DNA of 35,046 nucleotides from Bacillota bacterium (GCA_023411395.1 JAEYOV010000040.1:1-35046), one strand, 5' to 3'. Counted from the stretch's first letter, positions 1-9,440 are shown. Notes: generated by a model from the letters alone, not told the origin. Numbers and translations are program-made.

Positions 1-46
1 GAGCCGGCGTAAGGTTTAGGCGAGATGAGCGAGGGGAGGGATAACA

Positions 47-220
47 GTGTCCGAGGTACGTATCCGCGAGAATGAGTCCCTGGAAAGCGCATTGAAGCGG
101 TTTAAACGTCAGTGCGCCCGCGCAGGCGTTCTGGCAGAAGTTCGCAAGCGCGAGCATTATGAAAAGCCCAGCGTAAAGCGCAAGAAAAAAGCAGAGGCTG
201 CCCGTAAGCGCAAGTACTGA
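47..220 (+). CDS. rpsU: 30S ribosomal protein S21
   Basis: This gene encodes the small basic S21 protein of the 30S subunit, which helps the Shine-Dalgarno helix form during initiation. It starts at a GTG at 47, eight to nine bases after the purine-rich site GAGGGGAGGG (31-40), and gives 57 residues, the usual bacterial length. The protein reads MSEVRIRENESLESALKRFK at its N-terminus and ends in a lysine/arginine-rich tail (KRKKKAEAARKRKY), both hallmarks of S21. Its true promoter lies outside the window. It is followed directly by a strong intrinsic terminator, so it ends its transcription unit. The identification is secure. Confidence 0.96.
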   Translation: MSEVRIRENESLESALKRFKRQCARAGVLAEVRKREHYEKPSVKRKKKAEAARKRKY

Positions 221-232
221 TTTTTCATGCCT

Positions 233-264
233 GGCCCTTTCCCCTTGGGGAAAGGGCCTTTTTT
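233..264 (+). terminator. Intrinsic terminator after rpsU
   Basis: A GC-rich perfect hairpin has arms GGCCCTTTCCCC (233-244) and GGGGAAAGGGCC (247-258). It is followed at once by six T residues (259-264). It lies 13 bases after the rpsU stop codon. Confidence 0.93.
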
Positions 265-348
265 GTTGTGTGTAATATCCGCAAGACGTGTCCTGGCATG
301 AACAACTTGTGAATTCGCATTTCCAGCGCAAATAATCTTTCGGAAGCA

Positions 349-377
349 TTGCAGTTCGTTTTTCTTTTTGATATAAT
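349..377 (+). promoter_or_regulatory. Sigma-A promoter of the methyltransferase gene
   Basis: A -35 box TTGCAG (349-354) and a perfect -10 box TATAAT (372-377) are separated by 17 bases. The start codon lies 31 bases downstream, with an AAGAGG ribosome binding site at 397-402. Confidence 0.75.
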
Positions 378-407
378 CTATGCAGAGCTGTTTGAAAAGA
401 GGCTTCC

Positions 408-1421
408 ATGGAGTACGCCTTCCTTTTGTGGCCCCATGCCAATCCCAGATATGTAACATCTCTGCGAAAGCTGGCTCTTCAGGAATTGCATTGCATGCTC
501 AAGGCATGCGGCATCCCGGCTGAAATTTTGTGGAAAGAACTGGGCGGCGCTCCCTGGCTTCACGTCTCCTGCACCTCTCTTTCTTCCTCCGCTCTTCGTT
601 TGATTTCCGGCCATTCTTCCATTTACATGGGCGCCACGCTGGAAAACGGGCTGCTTCGTCCGCTGGACTACAAAGCTGCCGAGTATCTCCCCCCGGACAT
701 GGCTGAGGTGCTCAAATACAAGGGAAAGACAAATGCCGCGTTCACCGGGCTGATGCTGAACTGCGCTCTGTGCGCCAGCGCGTTTGCTCAATCAACGGAA
801 CCGCTTTTTGTCATGGACCCCATGTGCGGAAAGGCCACCTCCCTGTTTTGCGCACTGAAGCTGGGGCACAACACGATCGGCGTGGAAACGGACGGAAAGG
901 ATGTTCAGGAAGCCGCCGGCTTCATCAGCCGCTACCTTAAGCTCCACCGTATCAAGCACAAGGTCAGCCAGGGAAGCCTGACATTGCCCGGCGGGAAAAG
1001 CGCACCCTTCACCGCCTTTAAGCTTGCGGATACCGCTGAACATTATCAGGCGGGTGACACGCGAACTCTGAAATTGATCCATGGAGACACGTTGCATTGT
1101 TCTGCCATGCAAAAGGCACAAAGCATCCATTTGATGATTGCAGACCTGCCTTACGGCGTGCAGCATGCGCCGCTTAAGGGACAGCGCACGGGCGGCTTTC
1201 TTTCCCTGCTGGAGGATGCGCTGAAAGGCTGGTACCAGGTGATAAAGCCCGGCGGGGCCATTGCCCTTTCTTTCAATACATACACGTTGAAAAAGACAGA
1301 TCTGAAAAAGGAACTGCAAAAAGCCGGATTTCTCGTACTCAGCGATGCACCGTACGATGACTTTGAACACTGGGTGGAACAAGCCGTACAGCGGGACTTG
1401 GTGGTAGCCATCAAAGAATAA
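408..1421 (+). CDS. SAM-dependent methyltransferase, Trm11/UPF0020-like
   Basis: This 337-residue protein looks like a nucleic-acid N-methyltransferase. A motif I-like DPMCGKAT near residue 137 should bind S-adenosylmethionine, and DLPYG near residue 246 matches the catalytic (D/N)PPY-type motif IV of Trm11/Trm14 and UPF0020 enzymes, with the first proline replaced by leucine. The first 110 residues or so form a separate region that I cannot assign to a THUMP domain with confidence. The Trm11/UPF0020 family methylates guanosine or other bases in tRNA or rRNA, so an RNA target is the likeliest inference, but a DNA target cannot be excluded. It has its own promoter and a clear ribosome binding site (AAGAGG, 397-402). 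The rho gene follows after about 107 bases. Confidence 0.7.
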   Translation: MEYAFLLWPHANPRYVTSLRKLALQELHCMLKACGIPAEILWKELGGAPWLHVSCTSLSSSALRLISGHSSIYMGATLENGLLRPLDYKAAEYLPPDMAEVLKYKGKTNAAFTGLMLNCALCASAFAQSTEPLFVMDPMCGKATSLFCALKLGHNTIGVETDGKDVQEAAGFISRYLKLHRIKHKVSQGSLTLPGGKSAPFTAFKLADTAEHYQAGDTRTLKLIHGDTLHCSAMQKAQSIHLMIADLPYGVQHAPLKGQRTGGFLSLLEDALKGWYQVIKPGGAIALSFNTYTLKKTDLKKELQKAGFLVLSDAPYDDFEHWVEQAVQRDLVVAIKE

Positions 1422-1528
1422 TTGTCTATTCCGTGCATAAAACGCATGTATTCCGCATAGCGTATTTACATGCACATCTATGCCTGTTTACGCCCTTACA
1501 CGCCATATTTGAGGAGGACATATTGCCC

Positions 1529-3700
1529 ATGCTGGATCTTCAATCCATGACTGTTCTATCCCTTAGAAAACTTGCCCGGGAAAAAGGCATCAAGCTCAGC
1601 GCCGGCCTTGACAAGGAAGGCATCGTGGCGCGCATTGCCGCGGCCCTTTCGGAAACCGCGAATGTACCTGTTCAATCCGGACAGCCCGACTCCTCAAAGG
1701 AAGATGCCGCCAACCGGGAAGCGGCTGCCGCCGCCAAAGTAGAAGACGGGGATGAGGATAAAGAGGAGGCGCCCGCTTCCCTCCGGTCTTCCGCCGCCCA
1801 GGTAGACAACGCAGACGAGGCGCAAGAGGAAGCGCCCGTCTCCTCCCGGCCTGCCGCCGCCCAGGAAAAACCCGCCGACGGGCTGCAATACCGGCCGGCG
1901 TGGACCAATCCCCAATACAGCCGTTCTTCCACGGGACCTGTGTATTCCACCAAGCCCGCCTGGCAGGCACGGTCCATCACACCCACATCACGCCCCGCGT
2001 CCTCCATGCGCCAGGAAACCGTTCGGCCCGCACCGCCCCCCCGCCCGGCAGGATATGCGCCGCGCTTTGGTCCCGACGCTCCTGACATGAGCGAGAATGC
2101 CACCCCCTCACCCGCCCGGTTCGGCCCATCCGCGCCTGTCCGCAGGGAAGCCGCTGATCCGGATCAGGACTCCTACCGTCCCGCGCCCCGGACGGAAACA
2201 TTCCGCCCCGCAACCCAGGACACATACATGCGGCCTGCGCAAAGAGGCGAAACGCTGCGCCCCGCCTACCGGCCCGATACCTACCGGGAGGACGGCTACC
2301 GCCAGGACAGCTACAGGGGCGACGCGCCTCAGCCCGATAATTACAAGCCGGAGCAATTCCCTAAAGAGCCTTACCGCCAGGAATCTTTCAGGCCCGACCC
2401 ATTCCGGCAGGAATCTTACCGTTCCGAACCTTTCCGCCAGGAGCCATACCGGCAGGAGACGTATTTTCGGCCCCGGCGGGATACGGGCTATTACAACCGG
2501 GAGCTTGGCACCTCCAACCCAGCCGTGCCGGAGATGCTGGCCACCGGCGAATGCGGCGACGGCAGCGGCATTCTGGAAATCCATCCCGAAGGCTACGGGT
2601 TTTTACGGGCGGAAAATTTCCTGCCCGGCAGCAAGGACGTGTATGTTTCCATCGCGCAGATCCGCCGCTTCGGCCTGCGGACCGGCGACCACATCACCGG
2701 CAAAACGCGGCCCCAGCGGGAAGGCGACAAGTACAGCGCGCTTTTATACATCACCGATGTCAACGGCATCCATCCCGATGAACTCAGGGACAGGGTTTCC
2801 TTTGACGACCTGACGCCGGTCTATCCCAGCAAACGCATCACCCTGGAGAACAGTGCCGACAACTCCGACCTGGCCATCCGGCTGGTGGACCTGATCGCCC
2901 CCATCGGCTTTGGCCAGCGGGCGCTGATCGTGGCCCCGCCCAAGGCGGGCAAGACCACCATCCTTTCCAAGATCGCCAATGCCATTACCCGCAATTATCC
3001 CGATGTCCATGTCATGGTGCTCCTGGTAGACGAGCGCCCGGAAGAAGTGACCGATTTGCGGGAATCCATCCAGGGTGAGGTGCTGGCTTCCACCTTTGAC
3101 GAGATGCCCGAAAACCACATCCGGCTGGCGGAAATAGTGCTGGAAAGGGCGCAGCGGCTGGTGGAGCAGAAAAAGGACGTGGTGGTGCTCATGGACAGCA
3201 TCACACGCTTGAGCCGCGCCTACAACGCCGTGGCCCCGGTAACGGGCCGGGCCATGTCCGGCGGGCTGGCCCCGGGCGTCCTGCACAAGCCCAAGCGGTT
3301 TTTCGGCGCGGCCAGAAACGTTCGGGAAGGCGGAAGCCTGACGGTGATCGCCACCGCCCTGGTGGAAACGGGCTCCCGGATGGACGACATCATTTTTGAG
3401 GAATTCAAGGGTACCGGCAACATGGAACTGGTACTGGACCGGGAGCTTTCCGAAAAGCGCGTCTTCCCCGCCGTGAACCTGCAAAAGAGCGGCACCCGGC
3501 GCGAAGAGCTGCTGCTTTCCCAAAAGGAACTGGATGGCATCCGCTCCATCCGGGGCGTTCTGTCCTCCGCCAACGCCAAGGACGCCACCGAACAGCTTTT
3601 GTCCATGATGGAAAAAACAAAGTGCAACGCCGATCTGTTCGCAAGGCTGCAAGATTGGATCACCATGTGGGAAAAGAGCGGTTACGTACTGCAGCGGTAA
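1529..3700 (+). CDS. rho: Transcription termination factor Rho with long disordered insertion
   Basis: Rho is the hexameric RNA helicase/translocase that ends transcription. The 723-residue protein is far longer than the usual 420 or so. Residues 1-45 form the Rho_N helical domain. Residues 46-338 are a low-complexity insertion, first rich in A/E/D, then in P/R, then with short tandem units of the type YRQE/FRQE/YRxD (about 250-320). An S1/cold-shock RNA-binding domain follows (about 340-410, GYGFLR), then the ATPase core with Walker A PPKAGKTT (near 470), Walker B VVVLMDSITR and the GVLHKPKRFFGAARN region. The ribosome binding site GAGGAGG (1511-1517) supports ATG 1529 (11-base spacing) or an in-frame TTG at 1523 (5-base spacing). 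An ATG further upstream at 1433 has no such site. Insertions at this position are known in Actinobacteria, Clostridia and Bacteroidota. Confidence 0.96.
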   Translation: MLDLQSMTVLSLRKLAREKGIKLSAGLDKEGIVARIAAALSETANVPVQSGQPDSSKEDAANREAAAAAKVEDGDEDKEEAPASLRSSAAQVDNADEAQEEAPVSSRPAAAQEKPADGLQYRPAWTNPQYSRSSTGPVYSTKPAWQARSITPTSRPASSMRQETVRPAPPPRPAGYAPRFGPDAPDMSENATPSPARFGPSAPVRREAADPDQDSYRPAPRTETFRPATQDTYMRPAQRGETLRPAYRPDTYREDGYRQDSYRGDAPQPDNYKPEQFPKEPYRQESFRPDPFRQESYRSEPFRQEPYRQETYFRPRRDTGYYNRELGTSNPAVPEMLATGECGDGSGILEIHPEGYGFLRAENFLPGSKDVYVSIAQIRRFGLRTGDHITGKTRPQREGDKYSALLYITDVNGIHPDELRDRVSFDDLTPVYPSKRITLENSADNSDLAIRLVDLIAPIGFGQRALIVAPPKAGKTTILSKIANAITRNYPDVHVMVLLVDERPEEVTDLRESIQGEVLASTFDEMPENHIRLAEIVLERAQRLVEQKKDVVVLMDSITRLSRAYNAVAPVTGRAMSGGLAPGVLHKPKRFFGAARNVREGGSLTVIATALVETGSRMDDIIFEEFKGTGNMELVLDRELSEKRVFPAVNLQKSGTRREELLLSQKELDGIRSIRGVLSSANAKDATEQLLSMMEKTKCNADLFARLQDWITMWEKSGYVLQR

Positions 3701-3736
3701 ATTGAGAAGATTCTTTGCGTTTTATGAATGTTGCGC

Positions 3737-3765
3737 TTGCAAACTCATTCAGCCTATGATAAAAT
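3737..3765 (+). promoter_or_regulatory. Sigma-A promoter of rpmE
   Basis: A -35 box TTGCAA (3737-3742) and a -10 box TAAAAT (3760-3765) are 17 bases apart. They lie just upstream of the rpmE ribosome binding site AGAGGTG (3807-3813). Confidence 0.65.
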
Positions 3766-3818
3766 ACTCCATGCGGCCATAAAAGGCCAAGAAGCGCATG
3801 CGCAAAAGAGGTGAAATC

Positions 3819-4016
3819 ATGAAAGATAAAATCCATCCCAAGTATGGGACAGCCACCGTTCGCTGCGTGTGCGGTGAAACGTTCGAAACCGGCTCCGTAA
3901 AGAAAGAGCTGAAGGTGGAAATTTGCTCCAAGTGCCATCCCTTCTACACCGGCAAGCAGAAGCTGGTGGATACCGGCGGGCGCGTCGACCGCTTCAAGAA
4001 GCGTTTCGGAATGTAA
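3819..4016 (+). CDS. rpmE: 50S ribosomal protein L31 (zinc-binding form)
   Basis: The gene encodes the 65-residue L31 protein of the large subunit, which bridges to the 30S head. It begins MKDKIHPKYG and carries four cysteines as C16-x-C18 and C36-x-x-C39, the zinc-ribbon form rather than the cysteine-free paralogue made under zinc shortage. ATG 3819 is chosen because AGAGGTG sits five bases upstream; a longer in-frame start at 3798 has no such site. The gene has its own promoter and terminator. The cysteine form may serve as a zinc reserve, as known in Bacillus. A ZIP metal transporter gene lies about 3 kb downstream, but a functional link between the two is only a guess. Confidence 0.96.
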   Translation: MKDKIHPKYGTATVRCVCGETFETGSVKKELKVEICSKCHPFYTGKQKLVDTGGRVDRFKKRFGM

Positions 4017-4029
4017 CCCATCGTTCCAT

Positions 4030-4066
4030 AAAGAAGCAGAACGGCTTGCCGGCCTGCTTCTTTTTT
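4030..4066 (+). terminator. Intrinsic terminator after rpmE
   Basis: Arms AAAGAAGCAG (4030-4039) and CTGCTTCTTT (4054-4063) pair around a short GGC/GCC inner stem. The second arm runs into a T tract (4061-4066). It lies 13 bases after the rpmE stop. Confidence 0.85.
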
Positions 4067-4164
4067 CTATGACTGTCAGAAACTAACGGCAGGGATATAC
4101 GCAGGCTGTGTCGAATGATTGTATATTGCCTGTGTTCGTTCCAGGCGGAAAGAGGACTGATGTT

Positions 4165-5163
4165 ATGCGTAATTCTCCCGCACAAAAGCGCGTGGATATC
4201 GGCGGCCAGGCCGTGATGGAAGGCGTTATGATGAAGGGGCCCGAGGCTATCGCCGTGGCGGTGCGCCGGCCCAACGGCACCATTGTGGTCAAGCGCGACA
4301 CGTATATCCCGCCCTCCAAAAAGCACAAATGGATGGGGTACCCCTTCTTCAGGGGCATTATCGGCATGGGCAGCATGCTTTCCCTGGGCATGAAAACGCT
4401 GCAGTTAAGCAGCAATATGCTGGGGTTGATGGACGAGGAACCGTCAAAGTTCGAAAAGTGGCTGTCCAAAAAGCTCGGCAAGGGCATCGACAAAATCGTC
4501 ATGGCCACCGCCGCGGTGCTGGCCATCGCGCTGGCCATCGGCCTGTTCTTCGTGGTCCCGGCACTGGTGGGCAGCTTTCTTAGGCAAAACATCGAATCGA
4601 AGGTGGCCATCAACCTGCTGGAGGGGCTGACCCGCATTTTGATCCTGATCGGGTACATGATCTTTTGCGGCACCATCCCCGATGTTCGGCGCACCTTCCA
4701 ATATCACGGCGCGGAGCACAAAACGGTGTACTGCCATGAAAACAACCTGCCTTTGACGCCAGAGAACGCCAGGCAGTTTTCCGCGCTGCATCCCAGGTGC
4801 GGCACCACGTTCCTGCTGATCGTGTTCGTGCTGGCCATCCTGCTGTACACCCTGGTAGGCTACAACGGCAGCAATTACCTTTTGAGGGTCTTGAGCCGTC
4901 TGGCGCTGCTCCCGGTGGTGGCCGGGCTCAGCTATGAAATTTTGAAGGGTTTGGCCCATGCCAATGGCAAATTGGTGAAGGCGCTGCGCTGGCCGGGGCT
5001 GATGATGCAAAAGCTTACCACCCGCACCCCGGACGACAAGATGCTGGAAGTTGCCATCGCCGCCATGAACGCCGCGCTGTACGGCCTGCCGGAGGGCGAA
5101 AAGACGAAGGACGGCTATACCATCGTAAACGCCGCCCCTGAGGCGGAAACCGCAAAGGCATGA
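4165..5163 (+). CDS. yqhQ: DUF1385 membrane protein YqhQ
   Basis: This 332-residue integral membrane protein belongs to the DUF1385/YqhQ family, whose biochemical role is unknown. The family signature is visible: DIGGQAVMEGVMMKGP near the N-terminus, GAEHKTVYCHE in the middle and a conserved LHPRCGTTF segment. There are about four hydrophobic segments, including one around residues 110-140 and another after the HPRCGT motif. ATG 4165 has AGAGGA eight bases upstream (4151-4156), whereas the in-frame ATG at 4108 lacks a site, so the shorter form is preferred. The TGA stop overlaps the prmC start in an ATGA junction, which implies translational coupling. The yqhQ-prmC-prfA order next to rpmE is a common arrangement in Clostridia. 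Confidence 0.92.
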   Translation: MRNSPAQKRVDIGGQAVMEGVMMKGPEAIAVAVRRPNGTIVVKRDTYIPPSKKHKWMGYPFFRGIIGMGSMLSLGMKTLQLSSNMLGLMDEEPSKFEKWLSKKLGKGIDKIVMATAAVLAIALAIGLFFVVPALVGSFLRQNIESKVAINLLEGLTRILILIGYMIFCGTIPDVRRTFQYHGAEHKTVYCHENNLPLTPENARQFSALHPRCGTTFLLIVFVLAILLYTLVGYNGSNYLLRVLSRLALLPVVAGLSYEILKGLAHANGKLVKALRWPGLMMQKLTTRTPDDKMLEVAIAAMNAALYGLPEGEKTKDGYTIVNAAPEAETAKA

Positions 5164-6008
5164 CCATCCTTGAAGCCTTGAAAGAAGCGGTGGCATCGCT
5201 TGAAAAAGCAGGTGTTCCCGACAGCCGCCTGGACGCGGAGTATCTGCTTGCCCACGCGCTGGGTACCGGCAGAATGGCGCTGCTGCTCAATAACTGCCGG
5301 GAGCTTTCCCCTTTTGAGCAATCCTCTTTCGATGCGCTGCTTACGCGGCGCATGAAAAGGGAGCCGCTGCAGTACATACTCGCCAGCCAATCGTTCATGG
5401 GATTTCAACTGTACGTGGACGAAAGCGTGCTGATTCCCCGCCCGGAAACGGAACTCCTTTGCGAACGGGCGCTTGTGTGGCTGAAGGAGCGGAAATTGGC
5501 CTCTCCCAAAGTGCTGGACCTGTGCACCGGCAGCGGCGCGCTGGCTGTTGCCATCGCCTGCCTTGAGCCTCATGCGCAGGTTTATGCTGCAGATATTTCC
5601 GAAAAAGCGCTGGCCGTCGCAAAAAAGAACGCCAAAGCGCAGCATGCGGAAGTCGCGTTTTATCAGGGCGACTTCCTGTCGGCGGTATCCGGCCTGCAAT
5701 TTGACCTGGTCGTGTGCAATCCCCCCTATATCCCGACAGCGGTGTGTGAAACCCTTCAGGCGGAAGTGCGCAAGGAACCCCGGGCCGCCCTGGATGGCGG
5801 CGGGGACGGCTTGCGCTTTTACTTCCTTCTGTCCGCCCAAGCTCCCGCCTTCCTCCGCCCCGGCGGGGCGCTTTTTTGCGAGGTGGGGTTTGACCAGGCC
5901 GAAGCGGTGAAAGGGTTGCTTGCCCCATTCTTTGAGCAGACGGAAGTTTTCCATGACCTGAGCCATATTCCGCGGATCGTATCCGCTGTTTTCCCCAAAT
6001 CCCTCTGA
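5160..6008 (+). CDS. prmC: Release factor glutamine methyltransferase PrmC
   Basis: PrmC (HemK) transfers a methyl group from S-adenosylmethionine to the glutamine of the GGQ loop in release factors, which raises termination efficiency. The 282-residue product has the family's N-terminal helical domain (about 1-75), the segment PLQYILASQSFMG that precedes the catalytic domain, motif I DLCTGSGALAVAIA and the catalytic motif NPPYIPT. The start overlaps the yqhQ stop as ATGA. The gene for its substrate, RF1, begins only 10 bases after the prmC stop. All expected motifs are intact. Confidence 0.97.
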   Translation: MTILEALKEAVASLEKAGVPDSRLDAEYLLAHALGTGRMALLLNNCRELSPFEQSSFDALLTRRMKREPLQYILASQSFMGFQLYVDESVLIPRPETELLCERALVWLKERKLASPKVLDLCTGSGALAVAIACLEPHAQVYAADISEKALAVAKKNAKAQHAEVAFYQGDFLSAVSGLQFDLVVCNPPYIPTAVCETLQAEVRKEPRAALDGGGDGLRFYFLLSAQAPAFLRPGGALFCEVGFDQAEAVKGLLAPFFEQTEVFHDLSHIPRIVSAVFPKSL

Positions 6009-6018
6009 GGAGGATCCC

Positions 6019-7086
<1,068 letters not shown>

Positions 7087-7087
7087 A

Positions 7088-7129
7088 CCCCTTTCCCCCC
7101 GGCATACCCTGCATGCAGGGAAAAGGGGG
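7088..7129 (+). promoter_or_regulatory. Hairpin at the ZIP gene ribosome binding site
   Basis: Arms CCCCTTT (7088-7094) and AAAGGGG (7122-7128) enclose a perfect 14-base palindrome, CCCTGCATGCAGGG (7107-7120). The right arm overlaps the purine run AAAAGGGGGAAGAG that must serve as ribosome binding site for the ZIP gene at 7135. The fold could reduce translation of the transporter relative to prfA. It has no T tract, so it is not a simple terminator. Confidence 0.5.
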
Positions 7130-7134
7130 AAGAG

Positions 7135-7863
7135 ATGTTGGATTATGGAACGATGCTGATCCTCAGCGCCAGTGCCGGTTTTCTGGGGACGGGGCTGGGC
7201 GGGCTGATTGCCATCCTTCTGCCCCGCCTATCCTCCCGCGCCATCAGCCGCATCCTGCATATAACCTCCGGGCTGATGATTTCCATCGTATGCTTTGAAC
7301 TGTTGCCGGAAGCGATACTATTGCATCAGCTTACGGCCATTGTTTCCCTGCTGGCCGGGATTTTTTTCATGCTCGTGTCCGATATGTTATTGACGCGGTA
7401 TGAGCGGCACAGAGGCGGCAACTCCCTTCTGCGATCCGGGCTTCTGATAGGCATCGGCATCGCGCTGCACAATTTCCCCGAAGGGCTGGCGGTGGGCGCG
7501 GGATATGCCGACGCCCCGGTGTTCGGCCTTGCGCTCTGCCTGGCCATTGTACTCCACGACGTTCCGGAAGGCTTGGCCATGGCGCTGCCCCTAAGGGAGG
7601 GCGGCATGAAGCTGTACCGTGTGCTGCTGGCTGCCCTGTTCAGCGGCCTCCCCACGCTGGTGGGCGCCTTCGTCGGGCTGTACGCCGGCGGGTTCGGGCA
7701 TCAGGCGCTGTCCGCCTGTTTAGGGTTGGCCGGCGGGGCCATGCTGCAAATCACCTGCGCCAGCCTTTTGCCCGAAGCGCAGAAAAAAGGCACCGGCCGC
7801 CTGGAGACGCTGCTTTTGTCCCTTGGCATCGTTTCAGGGTGTTTGCTGGCATTATGGCTATAA
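7135..7863 (+). CDS. ZIP-family metal transporter
   Basis: The 242-residue membrane protein belongs to the ZIP family, which imports zinc or related divalent metals. The two metal-site signatures of the paired central helices are present: HNFPEG (residues 112-117) and HDVPEG (141-146). About seven to eight hydrophobic segments fill the rest of the chain, in keeping with the family. ATG 7135 follows GGGGGAAGAG. The gene sits 48 bases after prfA and 33 bases before tsaC, so it is probably read with them. The actual metal cannot be told from the sequence; zinc is the family default, and iron or manganese are possible. Confidence 0.9.
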   Translation: MLDYGTMLILSASAGFLGTGLGGLIAILLPRLSSRAISRILHITSGLMISIVCFELLPEAILLHQLTAIVSLLAGIFFMLVSDMLLTRYERHRGGNSLLRSGLLIGIGIALHNFPEGLAVGAGYADAPVFGLALCLAIVLHDVPEGLAMALPLREGGMKLYRVLLAALFSGLPTLVGAFVGLYAGGFGHQALSACLGLAGGAMLQITCASLLPEAQKKGTGRLETLLLSLGIVSGCLLALWL

Positions 7864-7896
7864 TAGTACAAATGAACTGCAAGGAGCCTGTTCTTG

Positions 7897-8940
7897 ATGG
7901 AAACCCGCTGCCTCCCCCCGACCGAAGAAGCCATTTTTTGGGCCGCTTCCCTTTTGCAAAAAGGAGAGCTGGTGGCCTTTCCCACGGAAACGGTATACGG
8001 CCTGGGAGCCAACGCGTTGAACGAACAGGCTGTTTTATTGATTTTTGCCGCCAAGGAGCGCCCGGCGGACAACCCCCTCATCGTGCATATATCCGCCAGG
8101 GCGGACTTGACTCCCCTGTGCCATCCCAATGAAAAGGCCCTGAAGCTGATGGACGCCTTCTGGCCCGGCCCGTTGACGATACTGCTGCCTAAAACGGACG
8201 CCGTACCCAAAGCCACTACGGCCGGCCTTGACACCGTGGCCGTGCGCATGCCCTCCCATCCCGTGGCCAGAGCCCTTATATCCGCCTGTGGCTTCCCTGT
8301 GGCCGCGCCCAGCGCCAACCGCAGCGGCCGGCCCAGCCCCACACGGGCGGAGCACGTTTTAGAGGATATGGCAGGCCGCATCCCGCTCATTCTGGATGGC
8401 GGTCCCTGTAATGTGGGCCTGGAATCCACCGTGGTGGACATGACCGGAGAAATCCCCCTGGTGCTGCGCCCCGGCGGCGTCACCCCTGAAATGATCGGCA
8501 GCATCATAGGCCCCGTGGAAGTGGCCGGAAGCGTTTTGCGGCCCCTTGCGCCGGATGAATCCGCCCTCTCCCCCGGCATGCGCCACCGCCACTATGCGCC
8601 CCAGGGGATGCTGACGCTGGTTTCGGGCAGACCGGAAAATGTAATCGTTGCCTGCAAAAGGCTGTATGACGGCGCCGTCCTGGAAGGGAAATCCGCCTGC
8701 ATACTGGCGCTTTCGGAACATATACCGGCTTATGGCGCAAGATATGTTCAGGACATCGGAAGCCTCCATCATCCAAAGGAGGTGGCATCGCGGCTGTTTG
8801 ACGTATTGCGACGTATGGACCGGGAAGGGATTGAAGCCATATTCAGCGAGGTGGTGGAGGCCGACGGCCTCGGCCTTGCCATCATGAACCGTCTGGGCCG
8901 CGCATCGTCCTTCCGCATGCTCCATGCCAACGATGGATAA
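7897..8940 (+). CDS. tsaC: L-threonylcarbamoyladenylate synthase (TsaC/Sua5 type)
   Basis: This enzyme makes threonylcarbamoyl-AMP from threonine, bicarbonate and ATP, the first step of the t6A37 modification of ANN-decoding tRNAs. The 347-residue protein has the YrdC-type core (about residues 10-200, with GLGANALN, KERPADNPLIVHI and SANRSGRPSPT) and a C-terminal Sua5 domain (about 230-345), so it is the long Sua5/YwlC form. AAGGAG (7881-7886) can serve ATG 7897 (10-base spacing) or the in-frame TTG at 7894 (7-base spacing). I chose the ATG. The gene is followed by ywlE, as in Bacillus, where ywlC and ywlE are close. Confidence 0.95.
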   Translation: METRCLPPTEEAIFWAASLLQKGELVAFPTETVYGLGANALNEQAVLLIFAAKERPADNPLIVHISARADLTPLCHPNEKALKLMDAFWPGPLTILLPKTDAVPKATTAGLDTVAVRMPSHPVARALISACGFPVAAPSANRSGRPSPTRAEHVLEDMAGRIPLILDGGPCNVGLESTVVDMTGEIPLVLRPGGVTPEMIGSIIGPVEVAGSVLRPLAPDESALSPGMRHRHYAPQGMLTLVSGRPENVIVACKRLYDGAVLEGKSACILALSEHIPAYGARYVQDIGSLHHPKEVASRLFDVLRRMDREGIEAIFSEVVEADGLGLAIMNRLGRASSFRMLHANDG

Positions 8941-8991
8941 CCCGCGCTCCCGCGGTGAAGACTTCTTCTATCTGCACTTCAAGGAGGTCGC

Positions 8992-9414
8992 ATGGCCCAT
9001 ATCCTGTTCCTGTGCACCGGCAATACCTGCCGCAGCCCCATGGCAAAATGTCTGATGGAGGATCTAAGCAAGCAGCTTGGCCTTGACATCACCTGCGACA
9101 GCGCGGGGCTGATCGCTTTTCCCGGCGCGCCGGCATCCCCCGGCGCGCAGCGGGCCATGGCCTTAAGGGGACTATCCCTGCGCGGCCACCGCGCCAAACG
9201 GATCAGTGCCTCTTTGGCACAAAAGGCGGATGTGGTGCTTTGCATGACGGAGGCGCACCGCAGGGAATTCATGCAGCGCTTTGCGCAGCATGCCCACAAA
9301 GCGCAGGTATTCATCCGCCCTGTATCCGATCCCTTTGGCGGCAGCGACAAGCTGTATGAGATGACGGCGGATCAGTTGGCCGCCTTGCTTACGGAATGGC
9401 TCCAGGAACATTGA
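8992..9414 (+). CDS. ywlE: Low-molecular-weight phosphatase, probable protein-arginine phosphatase
   Basis: The 140-residue protein is a low-molecular-weight protein phosphatase. The P-loop CTGNTCRSPMAK near the N-terminus matches CX5R, and the general-acid DP occurs in SDPFGGSDKLYEMT near the C-terminus. The threonine after the glycine-asparagine of the P-loop (CTGNT) is the residue that in Bacillus YwlE selects phospho-arginine over phospho-tyrosine, so arginine phosphatase activity is the likeliest role, opposing an McsB-type kinase. That kinase is not encoded in this window. ATG 8992 follows AAGGAGG (8981-8987). Position after tsaC matches Bacillus gene order. Confidence 0.88.
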   Translation: MAHILFLCTGNTCRSPMAKCLMEDLSKQLGLDITCDSAGLIAFPGAPASPGAQRAMALRGLSLRGHRAKRISASLAQKADVVLCMTEAHRREFMQRFAQHAHKAQVFIRPVSDPFGGSDKLYEMTADQLAALLTEWLQEH

Positions 9415-9440
9415 TTTTCCTGAAAAATCTTGATTTGGCC

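Noticed and set aside
2097..2813. 238-codon frame overlapping rho in another frame
   Set aside because: It runs through the repetitive Rho insertion, where base bias opens other frames; no start signal or domain is seen.
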